This document shows, piece by piece, positions 53,912 through 62,795 of a stretch of DNA of 64,000 nt. A program made the translations under genes and the position numbers. The notes below the pieces were generated by a model. That model searched no databases and was not told the DNA's origin. It saw only the letters and a list, made by a program, of their open reading frames with translations. Source of the DNA: DATNPX01 sp036702975. GTDB taxonomy: Bacteria > Cyanobacteriota > Vampirovibrionia > Obscuribacterales > Obscuribacteraceae. The stretch's first letter is position 1. Every line of letters begins with the position of its first letter. The stretch covers positions 186,001 through 250,000 of the forward strand of contig DATNPX010000020.1 of NCBI GenBank assembly GCA_036702975.1, written 5' to 3'.

Positions 53912-55264
53912 ATGCGACCAGACAAATTCGAATCGGGATGCGATGATACCAGTCACAGGTCCGTGACTGTGGCCGATAGAGCACAAGCTGAATGGAAAAT
54001 GCTTCAGGAGGCGATTGAGCCAGCCGGGCAGTCCATCAGTCGCTGTGTGCGTCACGCTTGCGAGAAACGAGAAGAGACTGCGAAGCAAGCTTTCGGAATA
54101 GCTGCTACAGGTGCGGCTTTGCTTCTAATGCAAAGAATGCCCGGGGTCACTGGAAAAGTGCTGCCGTTTATGCAGAAAAACGGCTTCAAGCTCTTAGCTA
54201 TTCCTTATGGTTGGCAAGTTTGTGATGTTTTGCAGCCGTCAGTTGATACTTGGAGTCATCCCAAAGATGCTTCAAAGAACGCTTTCTGCATGGGTGATAA
54301 AGCCGGCCGGCTTATTTATGAAACAGGATTCGCTGCAATCGCTGGCGGTGCGGGCATGGCGACTGTCGGCAAGGGCAATCTCGAGCGTGTGGCAAGTTAC
54401 CTCAGCCTTCGCAGAGATCCGTCAATAGTAGCAGCCACTGCAGACTCACAAGCAGTGCCAATTATCGAGAATAGAGGCATTGATGAATTTATAGCTAAAA
54501 AGGATTGGTCGCTCGCCGATCTGCCTAAACAAGTTCAGTTGAGTGGTCGTGTATTTCTGCCGCATACAACTGATTCCGACTCGGCAGCCGAGGGCGATAT
54601 TCGTCTTAGATTTTCTCTGTCTGGTAAAAGGCTCTACACAGATATTTTGGCATCTCCAGGCCAGTGGATACCAGCTGACTTCTTTGAAAATCAGATAGCC
54701 AGCTTGTATTTCGCAGACAGCCGCCAAGGGTTGCTAAAAATTTCCGATAAATTGTCAGCTTGGCTCCAATCGTATAGAGGAAAAACGGTTACTCCGGAGA
54801 TTTGTGAGCGTGGACCTCGCGTGCAGTATAAACTTCTAGAGTCTCAGCGACTGGATCGAAAACAATTGAACGAAGCCGCGGTTGAGCAACTGATCGCAAA
54901 GCTGCCTGACCAATTGGATTTTAGCGGACGCTGCTACTTCGGAGCAGAGCGCCCAAGAGTCGATCCGGAGCCTGGCTCTGTTTGGTGGAAACGTCCAGCT
55001 GGAACAAAAGGGCAAAAATTAGAGGGAGATTGGGAACCGCATGTTGCCGTTTGTGGACAATGGTTTCCGTGCAAGGTCGGCGACAATACTATAAAAGCTG
55101 AGCTGCGCCATTTCGAGTCCGAAAGACAGTCGTTTGATAACGCCGTGTGTATCCGCGATGCTATGCACAGGGGGAACTTCTCGTTCAATCGTCTTGTTAA
55201 CGACATGACCAATAAAAGAACCATGCACTACATTTTAAAATCTAAAAAGAGTGATGGGTTCTAA
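53912..55264 (+). CDS. Hypothetical protein
   Basis: 450 residues from ATG 53912 with GAGGTG six bases upstream. The first 60 residues are polar, then two hydrophobic/amphipathic stretches (about 65-80, GIAATGAALLLM; about 145-160, GFAAIAGGAGMATVG) as in proteins that associate with membranes. Cys residues are scattered (SRCVRHACEKR). The rest is mixed alpha/beta. No family recognised. The next gene (patatin-like, 230 bases downstream) has comparable Ala/Gly-rich segments, so the two may belong to one system. Confidence 0.55.
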   Translation: MRPDKFESGCDDTSHRSVTVADRAQAEWKMLQEAIEPAGQSISRCVRHACEKREETAKQAFGIAATGAALLLMQRMPGVTGKVLPFMQKNGFKLLAIPYGWQVCDVLQPSVDTWSHPKDASKNAFCMGDKAGRLIYETGFAAIAGGAGMATVGKGNLERVASYLSLRRDPSIVAATADSQAVPIIENRGIDEFIAKKDWSLADLPKQVQLSGRVFLPHTTDSDSAAEGDIRLRFSLSGKRLYTDILASPGQWIPADFFENQIASLYFADSRQGLLKISDKLSAWLQSYRGKTVTPEICERGPRVQYKLLESQRLDRKQLNEAAVEQLIAKLPDQLDFSGRCYFGAERPRVDPEPGSVWWKRPAGTKGQKLEGDWEPHVAVCGQWFPCKVGDNTIKAELRHFESERQSFDNAVCIRDAMHRGNFSFNRLVNDMTNKRTMHYILKSKKSDGF

Positions 55265-55497
55265 CGCGCCCAAACTAGTGCGATTGAGCGGTCATTATTC
55301 CCTCCCAGTTTAATTGCAGGAAAATCAATGCGAGGGCGCTTCTTCAATGCGTACTACGCCAGCGGATACATTAAAAACAACGTTAGCGAACTCTGTTCGA
55401 CAATGACACTTTTGAGAACACAGTTACTTCGTATCTTTACGATTGCCGAGCTTCCATTTTTCCAGCACACTTCAGTCACCCCTCTCGTATTCAATAG

Positions 55498-58224
55498 ATG
55501 GCAACAGCGGACCTCGTCACTCGTTCGACCGATGCACAACGGCCAGAATCGACTGCTTCCACTGAACTGGAGCATCGAACGAACCTGCTCAACATTGTGG
55601 GAGGACTCGAAAAGAATGCCATCGCTCCCGCGGTGAATAGTTTTGCTGTTGAACCTGTAAATGCTGGTGTTAACGTCCTCAATGGATTGAGTGACGTAGG
55701 TACATGGATGGTAAACAAGGCAGCGCAGAAAGACTATAAAGCACCTCAGCTGGGCAAAATTTCCGAGCTTGAAACCGCCAGGGCGCCTGAAGGAAGCGTT
55801 GCTTCTTACTCACAGCAGATTTTTGGCACGGCGGGTTCATTCCTCGTATATGCCGTGGCCGGGAAATTTACCGGACGGGCGTTGCGGGGACTCGGTGAGG
55901 TTGCACCACTTGGGCTTGAATTGCAGGGACTGAGGGTCGGAAGCGCTGTGCGCTCGGTTGCTCAAGATACCAGAGTCGCATCTGTGTTGGGCGCTTCGAC
56001 TTATGCTGCTCTTAAAGATCCGAAGGAAGGAGAGAGCCGTGGCTCAAACTTTGTCAGCACTATGGTCGGATTCACTGCATTCGAGGCGGGCGGTAGTTTT
56101 GTCAATTCCGGACAGAGTACATTGTCTCGTATTGGTAAGCGTTACCTGGTTGGTAGCGTTGGTGGTGCCCTCCAGATTAATGCGAGCACATTGATACAAC
56201 AACACCGATTAGCGAGCAGCGATGCCATCGCCAGTAGTGCAGCATCCGGCGGTGTATTGAACGCACTGCTTCCAGCCGGAAAGAAAGCAGTCGATATGGT
56301 GGCCGAAGGACCAATGTTCAATGGACTTCCCAAGGTTACTGAGGCTACTGCAAGACTTCACGGTGATGCCTTGAGGTCCAAACTTCCTGGAGAGGCTCCC
56401 GTTCCTGGATCGTGGGCTGATCCTGCTGCAATTAAAGCTGTGAATCTAGCCGGATTGTCTGACCTCGGTACTTCAATACAGTTGGGTGACTCCGGCGCGA
56501 CGAGGATAGACCAAAAAACAAACGTTGTGTATGCAGGCAAAGATGCCAGCCCGCTTAGCATTATTCAAGAGCTCTCTCATCGCCAGGCGTATCGAGATCC
56601 TGCTTTTGAGAACGCCTTTAAATCTATGGCTCAAGATATAAGATCAACCGATCCAGCTGATCCAAGTAACGCTGCGGTTACAGAAAGATATGTACAGACA
56701 AGAGCGCAACAGGAGGTCGCAGCTCGTTCTGCTGAAAATGCAGCAGCCCAGAAGCTCGGACTTTCCTCGCTCGTTTCTGTAGATGCTAGTGCGATCAGGC
56801 ATGAGCAAGGCTACCAGAGCGTATTTGAACGCGAGGCAGACGATTTCATTCGAACACGTGGTCAGACCCGCCCCCGAGTTGACTATGAAGTATCGCCCTC
56901 GATATCTCCTGATGCCAAGCCAGGCGATCGGGTAGTGAGCAGACGCGACACGCGAACAGAAAAGGATAAAGCTGAAGAACGCGGACCTCTACCAAGCTTT
57001 CACCTTGACACCTATTCACTGGAAGACCTAACGAATGTCGAAGGGCGCACGCCGCTTTCGCCTGAACAATGGAAACAGGCGCTTCAGTCTGGCGACTTTG
57101 CCGTGATGCTTTCTGGAGGTGGGCAGCAAGGTTACCATCACCTCGGCTTCCTTGCTGCAATTGATGAAATGGAACTGCACCCCAAACAAGTGACTGGTGT
57201 CTCCGCTGGCTCAACTTTCCACGCTCTCGATTTGGCTAAGGACACTTCTATCAAGTTTGATTCGACAAGCTCTGCGGACCGTGACATGGTCGAATCGCTA
57301 ATCAAAGGGCTGAAGCCCAGTGGTTCTGATGCGTTCGACAGCAAGGACGCTAGTGCCCCGGATAGAGCTGCACTTCGAGCTAGGTTGCAGGCACTTGCTG
57401 AAAGCAAAGATCCTGCGACGCTGCTGGAACAAGATCCAGCGTTGTTCGGCTTTTTGTCTGCTGCTAAGCGAGTGGTTGCAACCAAGCATACTTTAGATGA
57501 GACTTTTGACACTCGTGAGCATGTGAAACCAGAGATCGATCTGACTGATTTGGCTTGGCAATCAGTTCGACCCTATAACTCGATGATGACTGGCAAAGAT
57601 CTTGGTGACGGTGCTTTGCATGGATTGCGTCGCGTCGACTTGACTCAGATGTGGTGGGACAATCCACTGAATCTCTGGCGCTGGGCTCTCGGAGCTCAGG
57701 TACCGAGCGGCATCCCTCACATAGTCACCTGGGATGGTTCGCAGTTAGATATGCATCCTTCATTTAGCGCACTCGACAAGCGGCTCGCTTTACAAGACCG
57801 CGTCACTCCGGCTAGCAGTTTCCTCGCTTACGACGTGAAGAACAATAGAGTCGTCAACTTCCAGGGCAACATTAAGATCTCGACAGCCCTGACGGCAAGC
57901 ACTGCGGTCAATGTTAATGGAAACGGCGTCAAGCCGGTCGAAGCGATCGTAAATGGCAAACAATCTACGTTGGTGGATCTGGGTGTCGTAGAAGAAGGAC
58001 TATATAACAGTCCAACTGGTCATTTGCCGAATGAGCTGCCTGCACTTGTTTCGCAACTACCAAGACCGGCATCTCCGCGTCGAGCCAACGATCTTGTCGT
58101 TGATTTTGCTACTGGTCAACGTCCGCCTTTTCCGTTAGTCGACGATGATGATGTTTTGAGGATGTTTGCTAATGGTTATGTTGAGACACGACGACGCTTG
58201 TTGCCGATCGTTAGACCGCAATAA
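55498..58224 (+). CDS. Large patatin-like phospholipase protein
   Basis: 908 residues; ATG 55498 has no clear ribosome site, so the start is uncertain. Residues 1-500 are unlike known families, with Gly/Ala/Ser-rich hydrophobic stretches (about 100-120 and 170-260). The patatin domain begins at about 530: oxyanion loop SGGGQQGYHHLG at 539-550, nucleophile Ser569 in GVSAGST, and a probable dyad Asp827 in VDLGVVEEG followed by YNSP. The usual DG[GA] reads DLG. It should hydrolyse phospholipid acyl chains. The N-terminal half could direct membrane entry or delivery, as in ExoU-like toxins; this is inference. A strong hairpin overlaps the stop. Confidence 0.75.
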   Translation: MATADLVTRSTDAQRPESTASTELEHRTNLLNIVGGLEKNAIAPAVNSFAVEPVNAGVNVLNGLSDVGTWMVNKAAQKDYKAPQLGKISELETARAPEGSVASYSQQIFGTAGSFLVYAVAGKFTGRALRGLGEVAPLGLELQGLRVGSAVRSVAQDTRVASVLGASTYAALKDPKEGESRGSNFVSTMVGFTAFEAGGSFVNSGQSTLSRIGKRYLVGSVGGALQINASTLIQQHRLASSDAIASSAASGGVLNALLPAGKKAVDMVAEGPMFNGLPKVTEATARLHGDALRSKLPGEAPVPGSWADPAAIKAVNLAGLSDLGTSIQLGDSGATRIDQKTNVVYAGKDASPLSIIQELSHRQAYRDPAFENAFKSMAQDIRSTDPADPSNAAVTERYVQTRAQQEVAARSAENAAAQKLGLSSLVSVDASAIRHEQGYQSVFEREADDFIRTRGQTRPRVDYEVSPSISPDAKPGDRVVSRRDTRTEKDKAEERGPLPSFHLDTYSLEDLTNVEGRTPLSPEQWKQALQSGDFAVMLSGGGQQGYHHLGFLAAIDEMELHPKQVTGVSAGSTFHALDLAKDTSIKFDSTSSADRDMVESLIKGLKPSGSDAFDSKDASAPDRAALRARLQALAESKDPATLLEQDPALFGFLSAAKRVVATKHTLDETFDTREHVKPEIDLTDLAWQSVRPYNSMMTGKDLGDGALHGLRRVDLTQMWWDNPLNLWRWALGAQVPSGIPHIVTWDGSQLDMHPSFSALDKRLALQDRVTPASSFLAYDVKNNRVVNFQGNIKISTALTASTAVNVNGNGVKPVEAIVNGKQSTLVDLGVVEEGLYNSPTGHLPNELPALVSQLPRPASPRRANDLVVDFATGQRPPFPLVDDDDVLRMFANGYVETRRRLLPIVRPQ

Positions 58225-58252
58225 GGGCGGCACTCGAAGCGCCGCCCTTATT
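58220..58252 (+). terminator. Strong GC-rich hairpin at the end of the patatin-like gene
   Basis: Twelve-pair stem AATAAGGGCGGC / GCCGCCCTTATT (58220-58231 with 58241-58252), nine-base loop. It starts within the stop codon region. There is no T-run, so it may stabilise the 3' end or serve as a bidirectional terminator. Confidence 0.6.
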
Positions 58253-58356
58253 GTGGGAAGAGTTTCCTATAACTACTCTCCTAAGAGGAGAGTGTGTTGC
58301 GACGCTTATTGGCTTTGCGAATAGAATTGCGCATGCAAACAATTCAAATTCTAGTA

Positions 58357-58557
58357 TCAATCTAAACCGATAAGTTCACCGACTTGTTTACAAATGGCGT
58401 TCACAGTCTCATGCGGAAGTTTTCCAATCTTTTGGACGAACCATTGTTTGGGATAACAGCAAACAAGGATGCACGGTGCGACGCAATCAGTGCGAAGTCC
58501 GGCAAGTTTTCCGGCAGGCCCCAATGAAGACTTGATTCGGTAGCTTGTGATTTTTGC
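58357..58557 (-). pseudogene. MazF/PemK-like toxin, C-terminal remnant
   Basis: Minus-strand translation in one frame gives about 65 residues: YRIKSSLGPAGKLAGLRTDCV, then an IGKLPHETVNAICKQ segment and LIGLD before TGA 58357-58359. A GLRxDC...IGxLxxET...I pattern is typical of the C-terminal half of PemK/MazF toxins, as I recall it. There is no start codon or N-terminal half: the frame meets the WYL gene stop upstream. Probably a degraded toxin. Confidence 0.42.
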
Positions 58558-58569
58558 ATCTACATCCGC

Positions 58570-59253
58570 CTAATCTTGCTTCTGCATCGCTGCTCGCCAT
58601 TCCTTCGCAAGTTCGCGTCGATTGCGAGGATAGCGATCGGCGAGAAACTCAACTTCTTCGATTCTATCGATTCTGAATAAACGATGGTCTTCCCTCAGTT
58701 CGCACCAACCAGCGATGAACCGACGCGAGTCAACAAATCCAAGGATGACTGGCCAAATGACACGCTTGGTTTGAATCCCGGCCTGATCCCGATAAACGAT
58801 GCGGATCTTCTTCTGGTCTCGAATGGCGAGTCGCACAGCTTTTAGATCAAATGGTGTCAACTCTTCTCGTTTGCGACCAACATAAATCGCATCGTCATCA
58901 AGCTTTTGTCGCATTTCTTGGGGCAGAACCGCTGAGATTTTCGCCATAGCATTTTGTGCGGCTAATGCCAGTGCATCGTCGGTTTGCCTGCTGACCCACT
59001 GAGCTCCGACCACAAGCGCCTGAAGCTCTTCGTCGGTGAACGACATTGGCGGAAGTAGAAACCCTGGTCTGAGAACGTATCCCATTCCTGGCTCGCCTTC
59101 TATGTCTGCACCAATTGCTTGCAGTGCGGCGACGTCTCGGTAGATAGTTCGCAGCGAAACACCGGTCTCGCGCGCCAATTCAGCGCCGGAAACTGGTTCA
59201 CGCTGGCGGCGCAATACTTGCATTATGTCGAACAGGCGATAAGTTCGGGACAT
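58570..59253 (-). CDS. WYL-domain transcription regulator, YafY/DeoR-like HTH
   Basis: 227 residues. N-terminal winged helix (about 1-60: LFDIMQVLRRQREPVSGAEL, then VSLRTIYRDVAAL), a middle region FLLPPMSFTDEELQALVVGAQWV, and a WYL domain (about 140-215: RIVYRDQAGIQTKRVIWPVIL, FIAGWCELREDHRLFRIDRI). The third residue of the WYL core is here GWC. Such regulators respond to nucleic acid or other ligands. It probably regulates the divergently or closely placed SnoaL-like gene. Confidence 0.9.
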   Translation of the reverse strand: MSRTYRLFDIMQVLRRQREPVSGAELARETGVSLRTIYRDVAALQAIGADIEGEPGMGYVLRPGFLLPPMSFTDEELQALVVGAQWVSRQTDDALALAAQNAMAKISAVLPQEMRQKLDDDAIYVGRKREELTPFDLKAVRLAIRDQKKIRIVYRDQAGIQTKRVIWPVILGFVDSRRFIAGWCELREDHRLFRIDRIEEVEFLADRYPRNRRELAKEWRAAMQKQD

Positions 59254-59362
59254 TTCCTATCTACAAACGCAGGTTCCTTCCTGATCTTACGACAGCGGAG
59301 ACCGAGAAGAAAGTCGCAACCGACGGATAGCGAATTCGTTCACTATCCGTCTCTAGAGTCGC

Positions 59363-59719
59363 TCATGCAGGCAGCTGTTCCATGAATGGTGTTCTATCGT
59401 AGATAACTCTATCGCTGACTATCTTTCCATTCTTGACGATTAGATGATCTGCGACATATGCATTTTTGACTGTAGTCGTATCGGCGCGATAAACGAGAAG
59501 AGCTTCTCTGTCATCGCCGAAAATCGACTCTAAAGTCAATTTATCGATCATTGGTGCGAAGCAGGAATGTAATTCTCGGTAAGCGACCGCGCCTTCTACG
59601 TGTCCGTTTGGAGATTCGCAGTCTATTTCTCGCGCTATGAGATCCATGACGCCATCTATATCTTTGTTAGCCATTGCCTCGAAAAAAGCACGTGCAATTT
59701 TTACTGCTTCGTTGCTCAT
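59363..59719 (-). CDS. SnoaL-like/NTF2-fold protein
   Basis: 118 residues with the SnoaL-like polyketide cyclase/NTF2 pattern: IARAFFEAMANKDIDGVMDL at the start, DRVIYDRTPF at the end. A cone-shaped fold that binds small ligands; catalytic role unknown. Upstream of the WYL regulator on the same strand, with 109 bases between them. The long palindrome at 59766-59794 is 47 bases before its start. Confidence 0.75.
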   Translation of the reverse strand: MSNEAVKIARAFFEAMANKDIDGVMDLIAREIDCESPNGHVEGAVAYRELHSCFAPMIDKLTLESIFGDDREALLVYRADTTTVKNAYVADHLIVKNGKIVSDRVIYDRTPFMEQLPA

Positions 59720-59765
59720 AAGTACCTCCAGGGGGTCTGTGTTGCTGACTAACCCAAGATAGCAT

Positions 59766-59794
59766 TGACTGCTGACAGATTTTGTCAGCAGTCA
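59766..59794. promoter_or_regulatory. 12-bp perfect inverted repeat upstream of the SnoaL-like gene
   Basis: TGACTGCTGACA and TGTCAGCAGTCA separated by GATTT. It lies 47 bases before the SnoaL-like start. Two direct readings: operator for the WYL regulator, or a hairpin in the 5' leader. Confidence 0.6.
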
Positions 59795-59875
59795 GTATGA
59801 ACGTCTTCATTACCCATGAGTTTTCGACCATGCAGTAGTTCATTGCCAGTTTAAGAAAATTGATTTAAGGGAGAG

Positions 59876-60241
59876 TTACGCCCAATCTTCCCGCCAGATA
59901 ACAAACGCTTGATTTTCCACAGAAGCCATTGCTCGAAGTATCTGCTCTAGATCTAAATTTGGAAGCTTGAAAAGCATTTCCATCAACTTCACCTTGCTGG
60001 CCCATTCTTGCCCGATGATGGTGCTTCCGTGGTGCCCTTTCAGGACGTAGAAGAGGTCCTCAACGAAAGGACCTTGGTCCGTTGTGACAATGTAGACTTT
60101 TTCGAGGTCGTCAAAGCGTACGCTTTCTGCTTCGCCGCTTGAAAGCGTTCTTGTTATCGCCTCGTCGGTCATAGTCACCGTTTCAGATTTCCTGCCTCTA
60201 AAAAGCTTTGCAACATAATCGAATATATGTGAAAACAGCAT
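59876..60241 (-). CDS. Hypothetical protein
   Basis: About 121 residues from ATG 60241; a GTG at 60256 is an alternative and would touch the TetR stop. Mixed alpha/beta, no membrane helix beyond a short N-terminal amphipathic stretch. It contains TMTDEAITRTLSSGEAESVRFDDLEKVYIV, described here as the N-terminal third, and ends VIWREDWA. No family recognised. It directly follows the TetR gene and is probably co-transcribed and under its control. Confidence 0.6.
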   Translation of the reverse strand: MLFSHIFDYVAKLFRGRKSETVTMTDEAITRTLSSGEAESVRFDDLEKVYIVTTDQGPFVEDLFYVLKGHHGSTIIGQEWASKVKLMEMLFKLPNLDLEQILRAMASVENQAFVIWREDWA

Positions 60242-60257
60242 GACATTATTCCCCACT

Positions 60258-60872
60258 TTAAGAGCGTTTCTGAGCTGTTAGTAGCCCTTCTGCCATACGC
60301 AGAACGGTTGGCGCCGCAAAACCTGACTGCACCATTTGTGGTGCACAAACTTGTAATCGATAGCAACCTTCGATCGCTGCGTAAATGCCTAGTGCAATTT
60401 GTCGTGCGGCTCGTGTTTCTTGTAGTGAGACTTTCAAACAGTCTTTGATGATTTTCTCCAAGTGAGCTAGCTGGCGAGAAGAAACGTCCTGATAGGCCTC
60501 TTTGATCTGCTCGTCACGCAGTGCTTCCGTACCAATCGCAATCCAACATGCGACGGCGTCAGGGTTGGAATCTTTTCCCAGGGCAAGGTAGGATTCGACA
60601 AACGCTTTCAGTTGCCCTTTCGGATGATCGCCGCCTTTGATTTTCAGTCGATTCTCGAATCGTTCGTTGACAGCGCTTTCCAGAGCACTTATTAGAGATA
60701 GAAGTATCTCGAGTTTTGATTTGAAGTGATAGTGCACAAGACCTGGGGTCAAACCTGCCTCTTCTGCAACAGCATTAATCGTGGCTCCTTCATATCCGGA
60801 TCTTGCCATTACCTTGGACATTGCTTCTACGATCTGAAGTCTTCTTGCGGCAGTGTTTGATGCTCTGGACAT
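60258..60872 (-). CDS. TetR-family regulator, BetI-like
   Basis: 204 residues. The N-terminal HTH reads EGATINAVAEEAGLTPGLVHYHF, the standard TetR DNA-binding motif, with MSKVMARSGY before it. The C-terminal domain resembles the BetI/RutR-type ligand-binding domain. It represses from a palindrome; a nearly perfect 24-bp palindrome lies 16 bases upstream of its start at 60888-60911, so autoregulation is likely. The divergent gene at 61019 is a candidate target. Confidence 0.9.
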   Translation of the reverse strand: MSRASNTAARRLQIVEAMSKVMARSGYEGATINAVAEEAGLTPGLVHYHFKSKLEILLSLISALESAVNERFENRLKIKGGDHPKGQLKAFVESYLALGKDSNPDAVACWIAIGTEALRDEQIKEAYQDVSSRQLAHLEKIIKDCLKVSLQETRAARQIALGIYAAIEGCYRLQVCAPQMVQSGFAAPTVLRMAEGLLTAQKRS

Positions 60873-60887
60873 TTGTAAACCGATAAT

Positions 60888-60911
60888 TAAGTTGGTTGAC
60901 CAACCAAATTA
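60888..60911. promoter_or_regulatory. Probable TetR operator palindrome
   Basis: Half-sites TTGGTTG and CAACCAA with AC between them, flanked by TAA/TTA with one mismatch: nearly perfect symmetry over 24 bp. It lies between the TetR gene and the divergent membrane protein gene, as expected for a TetR-family operator. Confidence 0.75.
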
Positions 60912-61018
60912 TGACTCTTCTCTTGCTGATTGTCAAGTTCTTGCAGGTGCCTCTTCTCTAGAAAAATGCGCTAAAGTTTTTGCGATGACATCCTTGTTAG
61001 AGCAAGCAGGTCTCCGGT

Positions 61019-62794
61019 TTGAGAAAGTCGGCTGTGAATAAGATTTTTGAATCGCCAGTGGCCAAGAATACGGCTGTTTTGCTGGTTCTTCTAATAGCTG
61101 CCGGTTTGATTTGCCGGAAAATCCTCACCGAAGGATTAATTTACGGTTCTGACGATATTTGGACTCACTTGTTTTGGCTGAGAGATTTCACCAGGGAACT
61201 AGAAGAGGGAATCATCTATCCTCGCTGGCTCGCCCAGAACGACTTTCTGTTTGGCGGACCTGTGTTGGTCTTTTATCCCCCCTTGTGTTTTTACTTGGGA
61301 GCCGCTCTAAAAATTCTATGTCAGTTGAAAGTAGAGCAAGCACTGTCGGTGATGCTCTTGCTCGGAGCATTTTCATCGAGTGCTTGTTTCTATTTGGCAG
61401 CACTCCATCGCTGGGGGCGCAAAGCTGCAGCTCTTGGTGCGCTTCTATTAGGCTTGAGCCCCTACATCGTCATCGACGCGTATGTACGCGGCGCCATCCC
61501 CGAATTGTGGTCACTCGGCTGGCTCTCTCTCATCCTGTTAAGTGTTGACAGAGTGCGAGAAAAAATCTGGAGATATACTCTTGCGCTTGGCTTTTTCCTT
61601 ACCGCGTTGACACATGTGCCAACGACACTGATATACGCATGCGCATGGTTGAGTCGTGTATCGTTTTGCTCCATACGCACCTTCGATGGTGGCACAATAT
61701 TGCGGTGGAATATTATTTATGCGGCTCTGGGGCTAGGCAGTGCATCTTTCTTTTTGCTGCCAGCCTGGTTAGAACAGCGCTTTGTAAACATAACCGCTGT
61801 GATTGCGGACCGCTATTGTGGCAATCTTCTTTCGTTCAATCGTTTTGACGGCGTACCTTTTGTTCCACCTGTTGCTATAGCTGCTACCGTTTTTGCCTTA
61901 TCTTTCTTTGTAATAATCGCTATTTGCAAGTTTCGTAAACCGAGATTTTCGCAAGAACTAAAGGAACCGACTTATTGGATCTGCTTGAATCTCATCGCCT
62001 TCGTCCTTATGACAGATCTTTTCAGACCGCTCTGGGATATGACGAAGATACTGCAATTTCTGCAGTTTCCTTGGCGTCTGATGACGCTGACTATATTTAG
62101 TTTCGTTGTTTTGTTTGCTTACTGTATTCGCGCGATAAGTGAGCGAAATTTTGCAACTCCGGTGCGGTCTCTCTTATACCTTTTGCTTGCCGTTCCGTTC
62201 CTTCACAGTATCTATTTCGACTACACGATTCAAAAATTTCGCGCCGGGCTCAACGAGCCGCAGCCCTATAAGTTGAACGATACTCCCACCAAAGACGCCA
62301 GCTCGGCTGTATTTTGGGTCAAAGGCTACGAGGGTTTGCGGAAGCAGATGCTCGCGAGGATGCAGAAGACCACTGGTTATTATGGTGTTCCTGAATATCG
62401 TCCACTGGCTGGAATAATCGGTGGCACGCCGCATACATCTGCCGAGCCGGAAGAGAACCGGAGTGAGTTTCTTACCGTAGAAGGTGGTGGCAATATCGCG
62501 CCAGGCAAGTCTACGAGCTACAGCAAAGAATTTACTTTGAAGCCACAGGGCAAGCTGCGCATGGTTGTGCGCTTATACTACTATCCCGGCTGGCACCTCT
62601 ATTGCGATGGGCATGAACATCCGATTCTGCAAACGGAAGAAGGTACGATAATGTTTGACGTGCCCTCCGGTGAGCACAAGTTTGTTCTTAAATATGAGGA
62701 CACAGTTGCCCTTAAATTAGGCATTGCCGTAAGTTGTCTTTCCCTAGTTTTGTTGGTTTTGCTTGCCAGGCAGGAGCGGACCCTACCCAAATAG
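61019..62794 (+). CDS. Polytopic membrane protein, glycosyltransferase/YfhO-like topology
   Basis: 591 residues with about ten to twelve membrane helices up to residue 405, then a C-terminal extracytoplasmic beta-rich domain (about 470-560) and a last helix (about 565-585). A charged loop after the first helix (YGSDDIWTHLFWLRDF) resembles the catalytic loop of GT-C or YfhO-like membrane proteins of the 6-pyruvoyl-tetrahydropterin synthase-related group. The function is not established. The start is uncertain: TTG 61019 or GTG 61034. Divergent from the TetR gene across its operator. Confidence 0.6.
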   Translation: MRKSAVNKIFESPVAKNTAVLLVLLIAAGLICRKILTEGLIYGSDDIWTHLFWLRDFTRELEEGIIYPRWLAQNDFLFGGPVLVFYPPLCFYLGAALKILCQLKVEQALSVMLLLGAFSSSACFYLAALHRWGRKAAALGALLLGLSPYIVIDAYVRGAIPELWSLGWLSLILLSVDRVREKIWRYTLALGFFLTALTHVPTTLIYACAWLSRVSFCSIRTFDGGTILRWNIIYAALGLGSASFFLLPAWLEQRFVNITAVIADRYCGNLLSFNRFDGVPFVPPVAIAATVFALSFFVIIAICKFRKPRFSQELKEPTYWICLNLIAFVLMTDLFRPLWDMTKILQFLQFPWRLMTLTIFSFVVLFAYCIRAISERNFATPVRSLLYLLLAVPFLHSIYFDYTIQKFRAGLNEPQPYKLNDTPTKDASSAVFWVKGYEGLRKQMLARMQKTTGYYGVPEYRPLAGIIGGTPHTSAEPEENRSEFLTVEGGGNIAPGKSTSYSKEFTLKPQGKLRMVVRLYYYPGWHLYCDGHEHPILQTEEGTIMFDVPSGEHKFVLKYEDTVALKLGIAVSCLSLVLLVLLARQERTLPK

Positions 62795-62795
62795 C

